A stretch of DNA of 42,443 nucleotides from Candidatus Babelota bacterium (lineage in GTDB: Bacteria; Babelota; Babeliae; Babelales; UASB340). The notes beneath the pieces are model-generated. The model was not told the DNA's origin. It did no database searches and saw only the letters and a list, made by a program, of their open reading frames with translations. Both the position numbers and the translations under genes were made by a program. Each line of letters opens with the position of its first letter. Positions within the stretch are counted from its first letter, which is position 1. Below are positions 8,487 to 19,500 of the stretch, one piece after another. The stretch covers positions 1 to 42,443 of the forward strand of contig WJIY01000005.1 in assembly GCA_014730005.1 (NCBI GenBank). Direction: 5' to 3'.

Positions 8487-9298
8487 TATAAGCTTTTTTC
8501 TAATCTATTAGCCAAACTAAAAAATGATTTTTTAGTAGATTTTTTTTTACCAGAATCAAATTTTAATTTACTTAAATCATTTTTTTGCTTAAAACAAACA
8601 TCAAATATTTTATTAATCCCATGGATTGATAATTTTTTTATTTTCTCAAAATCTTGCCATGATAAAGGCTGCGTCTCTGCGGTCCCCTGAATTTCAATAA
8701 TTTTTTGAGATTCAGTCATAACAAAATTGAAATCAACATCTGCTTGATTATCTTCAAAAGATGTTAAATCCAATAAAATATTTTCTTTAACCATACCAAC
8801 AGAAATAGCAGCAATATTTTCTTTTAAAATATTTTGTTCTAATATATTTACTTTCATCCATCTAGAAATTGCAATATTTAAAGCAATACAAGCAGCTGTA
8901 ATGCAGGCAACCCTTGTTCCTCCATCAGCTTGTAAAACATCGCAATCCACCAAAATTGTTCGCTCTCCTAATAATTCAAGCGCAACAACAGAACGCAAAC
9001 ATCTCCCAATCAAACGAGAAATTTCAACACTTCTTGAATTTCTTTGATATTGCGAACTTTCTCTAATTGTCCTTTTTTTTGTAGCACAAGGTAACATGGC
9101 ATATTCTGCGGTCAACCATCCCACTTTTTTCCCTCGTAAAAATTGCGGAACACCGTTTTGTATGGTTACAGATATTAAAACCTTAGTTATCCCCATTTCA
9201 AACAAAACGGAACCATCTGAATATCCAAAATGATCATGTTTTATTTTAATTGAACGAATTTGATTAAAAGTTCTTCCATCATATCTTTTATTATTCAT
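8486..9298 (-). CDS. rph: Ribonuclease PH
   Basis: MNNKRYDGRTFNQIRSI, GWLTAEYAMLPCATKKRTIRE, RSVEISRLIGRCLRSVV, DVLQADGGTRVACITAACIAL. Start trimmed from 9340 to MNNKRYDGR. Confidence 0.93.
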   Translation of the reverse strand: MNNKRYDGRTFNQIRSIKIKHDHFGYSDGSVLFEMGITKVLISVTIQNGVPQFLRGKKVGWLTAEYAMLPCATKKRTIRESSQYQRNSRSVEISRLIGRCLRSVVALELLGERTILVDCDVLQADGGTRVACITAACIALNIAISRWMKVNILEQNILKENIAAISVGMVKENILLDLTSFEDNQADVDFNFVMTESQKIIEIQGTAETQPLSWQDFEKIKKLSIHGINKIFDVCFKQKNDLSKLKFDSGKKKSTKKSFFSLANRLEKSL

Positions 9299-9797
9299 AA
9301 TAATTTTAGTTTTTATAAAACCATTAAAAAACACAACCAATTTTAATTAATGCCAACACTGGATAAGAAAATCATGTGATTTTATTTAAATATCATTTTT
9401 TTTTGAAAAAAAGATTGATTAACTTAACCAGGAATTTATTATAACAATTATCCTGTTTCGTCCTGCTTACACGTCAAAAACTAGGCAAAAGGCAGAAGCA
9501 TCTTTAATATTGATTAATCAAACACCTGTCCTGAACAAATGTAGCGAAACGCATCAAAAAGGATCATGTAAAAATTTTTAATTATTTTTTCCCTAAATTT
9601 TATTTATATGAAACCCAGTCGACAACCATTCATTTTTATCGAATCAAAACATCAGGATGAATATAGTAGTTTTTTCATTTCTTCATTGTCTTTAAACAAG
9701 CTCGCATTAATTATGTTTTTAAATAGTCTTTTTTTAACCTATAATACTTATGTTGACATTTATAACTAAAACAAAAAAATGAAACCTTTATAAAAAT

Positions 9798-11906
9798 TTA
9801 GTTTTTTGTTTTAGTTTGTCGTTGTAATTTTGGTGCAATTAATGAAATTCTTCCTGTTTCTTCATCATAACCTTGAACTTTTACTTTTATCTCTTCATTG
9901 ATTTTGCAAACTTCATCAAGTTTCTTTTGAATTTCACGATCAATTTTTGAAATATGAATTAGTCCATCTTTTCCAGGAGCTATCTCAACAAATATTCCAA
10001 AATCTGCAATTTTTTTAATTGTACCAACAAAAGTATCTCCAACTTCTATTTGACCAGCTAAAACTTTTATAGTCTTTATTGCACTTTGAAAATTTTCTGC
10101 TGATTTTGCATAAATCATTACATTTCCATCATCTTCAATATCAATCTCTGTATCTGTTTGTGCAATAATCTCCTTTATTGTCCTACCGGAAGGCCCTATA
10201 ATGATTCCAATTTTTTCAGGATCAATTTTAAAAGTATGAACTCTTGGTGCAAGTTCTGATAATTCTTTTCTTGGCGCACTCAAAACTTTTTTCATTTCAT
10301 TTAGTATATGCAACCTTGCATCTTTGGCTTGTTCTAAAGCTTTAGATAAAATTTCTTTGGTTAAACCAGCACGAGCCTTAATATCCATTTGCATAGACAT
10401 TATGCCTTTTTGAGTTCCAGTAATTTTAAAATCCATTAATCCAAAAGCATCCTCTGCTCCCAAAATATCTGAGAGAATATGATAATCTCCGGAAGAATCT
10501 TTAAATAAACCCATCGCAATACCACTTATCATATTTTTTATCGGAACTCCTGCATCCATAAGAGAAAGAGTGGTAGAACAAACAGTTGCCATTGATGAAG
10601 AACCATTAGATTCTAAAATATCGACAACAGACCTTATTGTATAAGGAAACTCATCTTTAGATGGTAAAACATTATTAAAAGAATTTTCTGCTAAATAACC
10701 ATGGCCAATCTCTCTTCGTCCAACAGATCTCATAGGTTTAACTTCACCTGTAGAAAAAGGAGGCATATTATAATGCAACATAAATCGTTTTTCAGTTGAT
10801 TCTCCAATTAGAAATTCTACTTTTTGAGCATCTTGTATAGTTCCAAGTGTAATACTAGAAAGAGCTTGTGTCTCCCCTCTTTTAAAAACTGCAGATCCAT
10901 GAGTACAAGGCAATATTTTAACATCCATAGATAATGGACGAATTTCATTTAATTTGCGTCCATCAATCCTTTTTCCTTCTTTAATAACTCTATCTGGAAG
11001 AACTTCTTTTAATAAGGAATCAAATAAAAAATTGATATAGGATTCATTTATTTCGCCCTCTTCAATTTCAGGAGCTAATTTATTCAAAAGATCGGTTCTA
11101 AGCTTTTGCATTTCCAAACTACGTTCTTCCTTAGTTGTAGCAAACAAGCCTTTTTCAAAGTCCACAGGCAAAGCTTGCTTAACTCGGTCTTTCCAAAAAT
11201 CCCAATTTATTGTTGTTACAACCTCAGCCTTTTTAATATTTAAATTTTTTTGAATTTCTAGCTGCCAATCAACTTGTTTTTTTATTTCTTCATGAGCATC
11301 AAATAATAAATTTATAAATTCTTCTTCAGAAAGTTCAGCACAATGTCCTTCAACCATACAAATACCATCTTTTGTTCCAGCTATAACAATAGAGGAATCT
11401 AATTTTATATCATTTTGATACTCACTATTAAATTTCCATTCTCCATTTTTCTTATCAGCTTTAACTGCACCCAAAGGACCCAAAAACGGAATATCTGAAA
11501 TTGTTAACGCAATAGATGTACCTAATAATGCCAATATATCAACAGGATATTTTCCATCTGCTGAATAAACAGAAGATAAAAGTTGAACTTCATTAAAATA
11601 ATAATTCGGAAATAATGGACGAATTGGTCTATCTATCATTCTAGATACTAAAATTTCATTGTCACTTAATCTTCCTTCTCTTTTAATATAACCACCTGGA
11701 AATTTTCCTGCCGCAAAAGGTCTTTCTCTATATTCAACACTTAAAGGAAAAAATCCCATGAAATCTTTTGGTTCTTTGGTTGCTACTGCGGTTGATAATA
11801 CAATATTATTTCCACAACTAATCCATGCAGCACCATTAGCTTGACCAGCATACTTTCCTATTTCCACAGCCAAATTTAATTCAGGCAACTTAAAAATTTT
11901 TTGCAT
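9798..11906 (-). CDS. pnp: Polyribonucleotide nucleotidyltransferase
   Basis: Two RNase PH-like domains, KH region (IGIIIGPSGRTIKEI) and S1 domain (GTIKKIADFGIFVEIAPGKDGLIHISKI). Confidence 0.97.
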   Translation of the reverse strand: MQKIFKLPELNLAVEIGKYAGQANGAAWISCGNNIVLSTAVATKEPKDFMGFFPLSVEYRERPFAAGKFPGGYIKREGRLSDNEILVSRMIDRPIRPLFPNYYFNEVQLLSSVYSADGKYPVDILALLGTSIALTISDIPFLGPLGAVKADKKNGEWKFNSEYQNDIKLDSSIVIAGTKDGICMVEGHCAELSEEEFINLLFDAHEEIKKQVDWQLEIQKNLNIKKAEVVTTINWDFWKDRVKQALPVDFEKGLFATTKEERSLEMQKLRTDLLNKLAPEIEEGEINESYINFLFDSLLKEVLPDRVIKEGKRIDGRKLNEIRPLSMDVKILPCTHGSAVFKRGETQALSSITLGTIQDAQKVEFLIGESTEKRFMLHYNMPPFSTGEVKPMRSVGRREIGHGYLAENSFNNVLPSKDEFPYTIRSVVDILESNGSSSMATVCSTTLSLMDAGVPIKNMISGIAMGLFKDSSGDYHILSDILGAEDAFGLMDFKITGTQKGIMSMQMDIKARAGLTKEILSKALEQAKDARLHILNEMKKVLSAPRKELSELAPRVHTFKIDPEKIGIIIGPSGRTIKEIIAQTDTEIDIEDDGNVMIYAKSAENFQSAIKTIKVLAGQIEVGDTFVGTIKKIADFGIFVEIAPGKDGLIHISKIDREIQKKLDEVCKINEEIKVKVQGYDEETGRISLIAPKLQRQTKTKN

Positions 11907-11983
11907 AATTTACCTTGATAAAAAAAATAATAACCATCCATAATTAATTAAAATCAAATGCACCAAATAATACTTTTATATTA

Positions 11984-12250
11984 TTAACCCTTAACTTTCA
12001 ATTCTTTGCTTAATTTATCGTAACTTTCTTTATCATGTTTCTTTAAGTATCGAGAAAGAGTTTTTCTTTTCCCAACTAATTTAATTAAACCAAGCCTAGA
12101 TTGTTTATCTTTTGGAAAAGTTCTTAAATGATCTGAAATTTGTTGAATTCTTTCAGATAATATAGCAATTTGAACTTCACAAGAACCAGTATCATTATTA
12201 GATTTTGCAAATTTATTAACAAGTTCTTTTTTTGCTTCTTTACTCAACAT
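11984..12250 (-). CDS. rpsO: 30S ribosomal protein S15
   Basis: NDTGSCEVQIAILSERIQQISDHLRTFPKDKQSRLGLIKLVGKRKTLSRYLKK. Confidence 0.97.
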   Translation of the reverse strand: MLSKEAKKELVNKFAKSNNDTGSCEVQIAILSERIQQISDHLRTFPKDKQSRLGLIKLVGKRKTLSRYLKKHDKESYDKLSKELKVKG

Positions 12251-12308
12251 TAAAAATACCTCATAACAAAAAACGATTTAATTTAAAATAATTCAAAATA
12301 AAAAATCC

Positions 12309-12383
12309 TGGTAGGCACGAGCGGGATCGAACCGCTGACCCTTGCTACGTCAAAGCAATGCTCTACCACTGAGCTACGCGCCT
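12309..12383 (-). tRNA. tRNA-Val(GAC)
   Basis: Reverse complement AGGCGCGTAGCTCAGTGGTAGAGC...TTGCT-TTGACGT-AGCAA...AGCGGTTCGATCCCGCTCGTGCCTACCA; full cloverleaf with encoded CCA. Confidence 0.93.
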
Positions 12384-12410
12384 AATAAATTTAAATTTCA
12401 GCCAAGCCAA

Positions 12411-15400
12411 CTATTCTAAAGAAATATTCTCAAGACTAGCCTCTAATTTTTCTTCTTGACGAGCCTGTTTCTCAAGATCAGAAACATCTTCTCCTAAGTA
12501 TTTTACCTTAAAAGATGGAATTCCTGTTCCTGCAGGTATGAGTCTACCAATTACAATATTTTCTTTCAAGCCATAAAGATAATCTACTTGTCCAACAATT
12601 GAAGCCTCTGTAAGTATTCTAGTTGTTTCTTGGAAAGATGCCGCTGATAAAAAGCTTTCTGTTCCAAGTGATGATTTTGTAATACCCATCAAAATAGATT
12701 TAGCAACAGCTATTTTTTTTCCTTCCTTTACCATCGAACGATTAACTGCTTGTAAATGTATTTTATCTACCCTATCGCCGATCGCAAAATTTGTATCCCC
12801 AGGATCAACAATTCTAACTTTACGCAACATCTGACGAACAATTAGCTCAATATGTTTATCATTGATGCTTACGCCTTGTAATCTATAAATTTCTTGAATT
12901 TCTTTTACTAAATGTTTCTGTAATTCATCTGGGCCTAAAATTCTTAAAATGTCATGCGGATTGGGAACACCGGATGTTAATAAGTCACCAGCATTAACTT
13001 TTTGTTCATCTTCTATATTAAGATGCTTACTCCTCGGAATACTATATTCAAAAGTATCCCCTTCTTCCGTAGTAATAGTTATTCTTCGTTGTCCCCTATG
13101 TAATCCCCCAAATTTAACAATTCCATTAACCTCACTTATAAATGCAGCATCTTTTGGAATTCGCGCTTCAAATAATTCAGCAACTCGAGGTAACCCACCT
13201 GTAATATCTTTTGTTCTCTTTTCTTCTCTAGGAAGTTTGGCAATAACATCGCCTGGTTCAACCATATCACCGTCATGCACATAAAGTTGAGCGGAAGTTG
13301 GTAAAAAATATCGAGCAACTTCATTATCTTGTGAATCTAAAATAACAATACAAGGCTGCCTTTTTTCATCTCTTCTTTCAAGAATAGTTTTTGTTGATTG
13401 ACCTGTATCTTCATGGTATTGTACCTGATAGGTAATATTTTCAATTAAATCAACAAACTTAACCCTACCTTTCTTCTCCGTAAGAATGATTTTTTGAAAA
13501 TCCCATTCGGCTATTTTTTGACCTTTTTTAACCTTTTGACCATCTTCAACAAATAACCTTGTCCCGTATTCTAATGAAAACTCTTCTAACTCACGCCCAT
13601 CCTCAGAAATAATCGCTATTCTTGATTTATGGTTTACAATAACAGAATTACCCTGCCTGTCTTTTACAATTTCTACATCTTTATATTTTACAAATCCATC
13701 TACTTTGGACTTATAAAAATTTTGTTCAACAACACCACTTGCTGTTCCGCCGATATGGAATGTTCTCATTGTAAGCTGAGTTCCTGGTTCTCCAATAGAT
13801 TGCGCAGCAACAATACCAACAGCGCTACCTACATCAATTAATTGATGTGTTGAAAGATCCATGCCATAACATTTCGCACAAACACCTCTTTTTGCCTGAC
13901 AAGTCATAACAGATCGTACAGCAACTTTTGTAACTGCAGAATCTTTTACTTTATCAACCAAATCATCGGAAACCAACTCTCCTTGTTCTGCAATCAACTG
14001 CCCACTTACAGGATCTTTTAAATCCTCTGCCAATACACGCCCAAAAATTCTTTCTTCTAAGGGTTCAATAATTTCTCCAGATTCTTTTAAATCTTCAACA
14101 ACAACATAACCCAAAGCATTACAATCCATTTTTGTAATTACAACATCTTGTCCTACATCAATTAATCTACGTGTCAAATATCCAGAATCTGCTGTCTTTA
14201 AAGCCGTATCAGCCAAACCTTTTCTAGCTCCATGAGTAGAAATAAAATATTCAAAAACACTTAAACCTTCTTTAAAGTTAGCAATAACAGGTGTTTCCAT
14301 AATTTCACCCGAAGGAGTTGCCATCAAACCTCTCATTGCTGCTAATTGTCTTATTTGTTGTTTCGAACCTCTTGCTCCTGAATCTAACATCATAAAAACC
14401 GGATTAAATGGAACATTCGATTTATCGGCATTTTTTGCAGCTTTCTTATCTTGCTCCTCTAAAATATTTATCATTTTGCCAGAAACTTCTTCTGTAGTTC
14501 GTGCCCAAATCTGTACAATTTTATTATATCTTTCACCATTGGTAATAGCGCCATCACGATATAACTTCTCAGCTTTTTCAACATCTTTTTTAGCTCTAGA
14601 AACAATTTCAGATTTCTCTTTTGGAACAATTAAATCATCAACTTTTAATGAAATTCCTCCTAATGTTGCATATGAAAAACCCAATGTTTTTATTCTATCC
14701 AAAGCTCTCGCTGTTATTTCTTGGCCAAAAAGCCTGAATAATCGAGCAATAAGTCTCACCAAATCCTTTTTCTTAACAGCCTTATTAACCCATTGAAAAC
14801 TTGATCCTTCGGGTAAAACAGAATACAACAATGCTCTTCCCGCTGTTGTCTCAATTATCTTTCCTGAATTTAAACGTAATTTAATTGGCGCTTGCACATG
14901 TAATTGATTATGTTGATATGAAAATATCACTTCTTGAATACTAGAAAACGTTATACCTGAACCAATAACATTTTTTCTAGCTTTAGTTAAATAGTAAAGT
15001 CCTAAAACCATATCTTGACTTGGTGTTGCAACAGGTCTTCCACTTGCAGGAGAAATTAAATTTTTTGTAGATAACATAAGCCGCTCTGCTTCTAAACGAG
15101 CCTTTTTACTCAATAAAACATGAACAGCCATTTGATCACCATCAAAATCAGCATTAAAAGCGGCGCAAACTAATGGGTGAATTTTTATTGCTTTCCCTTC
15201 AACTAATTTTGGGAAAAAAGCTTGAACTCCTAACTTATGTAAAGTAGGCGCTCTATTTAACAAAACAGGCATATTGTACACAACTTCTTCAAGAGCCTCC
15301 CAAATCTCTGGCAACATATTTTCTACCATTTTTTTTGCTATTCTGAGATTTGGAGCCAATTCTCTTTTCTGTAGCTCAACATACACAAATGGTTTAAATA

Positions 15401-16538
15401 ATTCTAAAGCCATTATTTTAGGTAAACCACATTGATTTAATTCTAGTTTAGGATCAACAACAATTACAGAACGTCCTGAATAATCTACTCTTTTGCCCAA
15501 GAGATTTTGTCTAAAACGTCCTTGTTTTCCTCTTAACATCTCACTAAGAGATTTTAAAGGACGTCTATTTGAGCCTCTTACCGGTTGCCCCCTTCTACCA
15601 TTATCTATTAAGGCATCAACTGATTCCTGTAACATCCTTTTTTCATTTTTTATGATTACCTCAGGTGCTCCAAGATCAATTAATCTACGCAATCTTATAT
15701 TTCTATTTAAAACTCTTCTGTATAAATCATTTAAATCTGAACTTGCAAAACGTCCACCTTCCAAAGGAACTAATGGCCTTAAATCTGGAGGCAATACTGG
15801 TAATACTTCTAAAATAGTCCATTCCGGTCGAACATTTGCATGCAACATTCCTGACAAAATTTTTAATTGCTTTGCTATTTTATGCTTAGCAGCAATTGAA
15901 GTAGTTTGTTTAAACTCTTCTTCAAGCTTACGAACCTCAAAACTTAAGTCCATCATTGAAAGTAATGTTCTAATAGCCTGTGCCCCCATATCAGCTTTAA
16001 AAATAGTATCTTCTGGATGTGCACTAATGTAATCTTCAAATTCTGGTGCCGTTAAACAAGTTTTAGCAGGATAAGGTGAATTGCCTTGATTTATAACTAT
16101 GTAACTATCAAAGTAAATAACTCGCTCCAAATCACGAACTGTCATATTCAAAATAAGACTCAAATAACTAGGAATCCCCTTTAAATACCAAATATGAGAA
16201 ACCGGAGAAACTAAATTTATATGTCCCATTCTTTCACGACGAACCTTCGATTGAATTACTTCAACACCACATTTTTCACAAGTAACACCTCGATGTTTCA
16301 TTCGCTTATATTTTCCGCAATTACATTCCCAATCTTTAACTGGGCCAAATATTCGTGCACAAAATAATCCATCTCTTTCTGGTTTTAACGTACGATAATT
16401 TATTGTCTCTATCTTTTTAACTTCACCATAAGAAAGTGAACGAACTTTTTCAGGAGAAGCAATACTAATTTTAATTGCATTAAATTTAGAAGGATTTATA
16501 TATTCTCTAAAGCGCTCAAGTATTCTATTATTCACCAA
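12411..16538 (-). CDS. rpoC: DNA-directed RNA polymerase subunit beta'
   Basis: N-terminal zinc ribbon CNCGKYKRMKHRGVTCEKCGVEV, catalytic NADFDGDQMAVH, C-terminal conserved blocks. Confidence 0.98.
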   Translation of the reverse strand: MVNNRILERFREYINPSKFNAIKISIASPEKVRSLSYGEVKKIETINYRTLKPERDGLFCARIFGPVKDWECNCGKYKRMKHRGVTCEKCGVEVIQSKVRRERMGHINLVSPVSHIWYLKGIPSYLSLILNMTVRDLERVIYFDSYIVINQGNSPYPAKTCLTAPEFEDYISAHPEDTIFKADMGAQAIRTLLSMMDLSFEVRKLEEEFKQTTSIAAKHKIAKQLKILSGMLHANVRPEWTILEVLPVLPPDLRPLVPLEGGRFASSDLNDLYRRVLNRNIRLRRLIDLGAPEVIIKNEKRMLQESVDALIDNGRRGQPVRGSNRRPLKSLSEMLRGKQGRFRQNLLGKRVDYSGRSVIVVDPKLELNQCGLPKIMALELFKPFVYVELQKRELAPNLRIAKKMVENMLPEIWEALEEVVYNMPVLLNRAPTLHKLGVQAFFPKLVEGKAIKIHPLVCAAFNADFDGDQMAVHVLLSKKARLEAERLMLSTKNLISPASGRPVATPSQDMVLGLYYLTKARKNVIGSGITFSSIQEVIFSYQHNQLHVQAPIKLRLNSGKIIETTAGRALLYSVLPEGSSFQWVNKAVKKKDLVRLIARLFRLFGQEITARALDRIKTLGFSYATLGGISLKVDDLIVPKEKSEIVSRAKKDVEKAEKLYRDGAITNGERYNKIVQIWARTTEEVSGKMINILEEQDKKAAKNADKSNVPFNPVFMMLDSGARGSKQQIRQLAAMRGLMATPSGEIMETPVIANFKEGLSVFEYFISTHGARKGLADTALKTADSGYLTRRLIDVGQDVVITKMDCNALGYVVVEDLKESGEIIEPLEERIFGRVLAEDLKDPVSGQLIAEQGELVSDDLVDKVKDSAVTKVAVRSVMTCQAKRGVCAKCYGMDLSTHQLIDVGSAVGIVAAQSIGEPGTQLTMRTFHIGGTASGVVEQNFYKSKVDGFVKYKDVEIVKDRQGNSVIVNHKSRIAIISEDGRELEEFSLEYGTRLFVEDGQKVKKGQKIAEWDFQKIILTEKKGRVKFVDLIENITYQVQYHEDTGQSTKTILERRDEKRQPCIVILDSQDNEVARYFLPTSAQLYVHDGDMVEPGDVIAKLPREEKRTKDITGGLPRVAELFEARIPKDAAFISEVNGIVKFGGLHRGQRRITITTEEGDTFEYSIPRSKHLNIEDEQKVNAGDLLTSGVPNPHDILRILGPDELQKHLVKEIQEIYRLQGVSINDKHIELIVRQMLRKVRIVDPGDTNFAIGDRVDKIHLQAVNRSMVKEGKKIAVAKSILMGITKSSLGTESFLSAASFQETTRILTEASIVGQVDYLYGLKENIVIGRLIPAGTGIPSFKVKYLGEDVSDLEKQARQEEKLEASLENISLE

Positions 16539-19500
16539 CTTGCTCCTTACTTGTTTTAAATAAATCTACCTGCAACCCTAAACTTTGAAGTTCTTTTACC
16601 AAAACATTAAAAGACTCTGGTATGCCTGGATCGGGAACTTCTTCGCCTCTTACAATTGCTTCATATGTCTTTATTCTTCCATTAACATCATCCGACTTAA
16701 CAGTGAGCATTTCCTGTAAAGTATAAGCTGCACCATAAGCAAACAAAGCCCAAACTTCCATTTCACCCAATCTTTGACCACCAAATTGTGCCTTTCCACC
16801 TAAAGGCTGCTGTGTAATTAAAGAATAAGGACCAACTGATCTAGCATGCAACTTATCATCTGCCAAATGGTTTAATTTCATCATATACATCATTCCAACT
16901 GTAACAGGTTGATCAAATGGCACTCCTGTTTGTCCATTATACAGTCGATAAGCTCCAGATTCAGATAAACCCAAATCTTTTAATAAAGGAACAATATCTT
17001 TCGAGTAATCTGCGCCATCAAATATTGGAGTTTTCATAGCTACGCCATTTTTAGCCGATTTCTTTGCAAGATCAATCAAAGCATCTTTTCCATATTTTTT
17101 CTCTATTTCACCAATTACCTCTTTGCCATAATACTTAACAAGCAAATCTTTTAACTTTTTCTCATTAAATTCACTTAGCGCCCGAGCAATTCTCTTTCCA
17201 CTAACTGTGCCTGCAAAACCTAAAATAATTTCCAAAATTTGACCAATATTCATACGGCCTGGAACACCTAAAGGATTCAAAATGATATCTATTGGTGTAC
17301 CATCTTCCATATAAGGCATATCTTCAACATTAACTATCTGTGAAACAACACCTTTATTACCATGCCGTCCTGCCATTTTATCACCAACAGATACATGCCT
17401 TTTTGCCGCAACATATACCTTAATCATTTTAAGTACACCAGAAGGCAACTCATCACCTTTTCTAAGTTTACTTAATTGATCTTCTTTTATCGCAGATAAA
17501 ACCTGTATTTGGTTTTTTAATAACTCTTGATACTTTTTAATTTTAGTATTTATTTCTTTATTTCCTTTAAGCTCAAACTTCAAAAGAGAATCTATATCAA
17601 TATCATCTAATTTTTTAATATGAGAACTCAAACTAGATTTTGATTTAATAATTTTTCGTATTTTTTCAATAACACCTTTTTTCAAAATCGAAATTTGATA
17701 CTGAAAATTATCTTCCACCTTTTCAGCTTCTTTTAATACAAATTCTTTATATCTTTTATCTTTTCTAATTCCACTCCTAGAAAAAACCTTAACATCTACA
17801 ACAGTTGCTTCTACTCCAGGTGGAACTCTTAATGATGTATCTCTAACCTCACGAGACTTCTCTCCAAATATTGCTCGCAATAGCTTCTCCTCTGGAGAAA
17901 CCTGAATATCACCCTTTAGCGTTACTTTTCCAACTAATATATCACCCGGTTTAACCCTTGTACCAACTTTAACAATTCCATCTTCATCTAATGCTTCTAA
18001 ATCTTTTTCATTTATATTTGGAATATCTCTAGTTATTTCTTCTGCTCCAAGCTTAGTATCTCTAGCTTCAACAATAAATTCTTCAACATGAATTGATGTA
18101 AAAACATCCTTGCTCACAAGTCGCTCACTTAATATAATAGCATCTTCAAAGTTATAACCATGCCATGGCATAAAAGCAGCAAGCACATTACTTCCTAAAG
18201 CTAATTCACCTTTAACAGTTGCTGATCCGCTTGCAATAACATCATTTTTTTCGACCTTATCACCAACTCTAACAGCCGGAACATAATGTATCCATGTATT
18301 ATGACTCGAACGTGCAAATTTCTTCAAAGTATAAATATCAATAGGTTTTGAAAACCACCTTTTTTCATCACCCTTAAACTCCTTTAAGCGTACAACAACT
18401 TTATCCGCCGACACATATTCTACTACCCCAGAATTTTTAGCTAATAAAGAGGTTCCTTCTATAGTTCCAATTTCGTGTTCCATTCCAGTCCCAATTAAAG
18501 GCGCTTCACATTTAATTAATGGAACTGCTTGCCGTTGCATGTTTGACCCCATTAATGCACGATTCGCATCATCATGTTCTAAAAACGGAATCAAAGAAGT
18601 TGCAACAGATACCAATTGCCTAGGAGATGCATCGACATAATCAACATTTTCTGCGCTTGCTATCATTACATTACCATCTCTTCTTACTAATAATTCATCA
18701 TTTTTAATTTTATCAGCAGGAGTAAGTTGCGTAGATGCTTGTGCAATATTTTTACCAGATTCTTCAAAAGCATCTAAATATAAAACTTCATCTTTTACTA
18801 ATTTTTTTTCTACAGGTCTATATGGAGTTTCTATAAAACCTAATTCATTAACTTTTGCATATGTAGAAAGTGAAGCAATCAAACCAATATTTTGACCCTC
18901 GGGCGTTTCTATTGGACAAATTCTGCCATAATGTGAAGTATGAACATCTCGAACTTCAAAAGTTGCTCGTTCTCTTGTTATACCTCCAGGACCCAAAGCC
19001 GACAATCGCCTTTTATGGGCCATTTCTGCTAAAGGGTTTGTTTGATCCATAAATTGAGATAATTGCCCAGTTCCAAAAAATTCTCTTAAAACCGCTGCTA
19101 TTGGTTTTACATTTAAAAAATCGTAGGGCATCAAAGACGTTGAACTCTCTTGTAATCTAAATCTTTCTTTAACAATTTTTTCAATACGAACAATTCCCGA
19201 ATAAAATTGTCCTTGCAATAATTCACCTACTAATCTTACAGCTCTATTTCCTAAATGATCAATATCATCCAGCTCTCCTTCACCACGCTCTTTAAGACCA
19301 ATCAAATATCTTATTGTTTCAATTATATCTTCTTTTGTTAAATGAGTTATCGATTCATCTATATTTAATTTCAATTTACGATTTGTTCTTATCCGTCCGA
19401 CAGTAGTTAAATCATAAAACCTTGAATTGAAGAAAATATTATTTAAATATTCTTCCATAATCTGAAGTGAAGGAATATCCCCAGGTCGCAGTTTAGCGTA

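Noticed and set aside
8475-8690. 71-aa plus-strand ORF
   Set aside because: Antisense to rph and the lptE-like start; no supporting motif.
9421-9600. Possible SRP RNA, RNase P RNA or tmRNA
   Set aside because: None of the conserved core motifs of these RNAs could be found on either strand; kept only as an unexplained block in findings.
12949-16032. Plus-strand ORFs of 60-179 aa within rpoC (12949, 13629, 14476, 15493)
   Set aside because: All antisense to highly conserved rpoC coding sequence; translations are shadow ORFs.
18870-19052. 60-aa plus-strand ORF in rpoB
   Set aside because: Antisense shadow of conserved rpoB.
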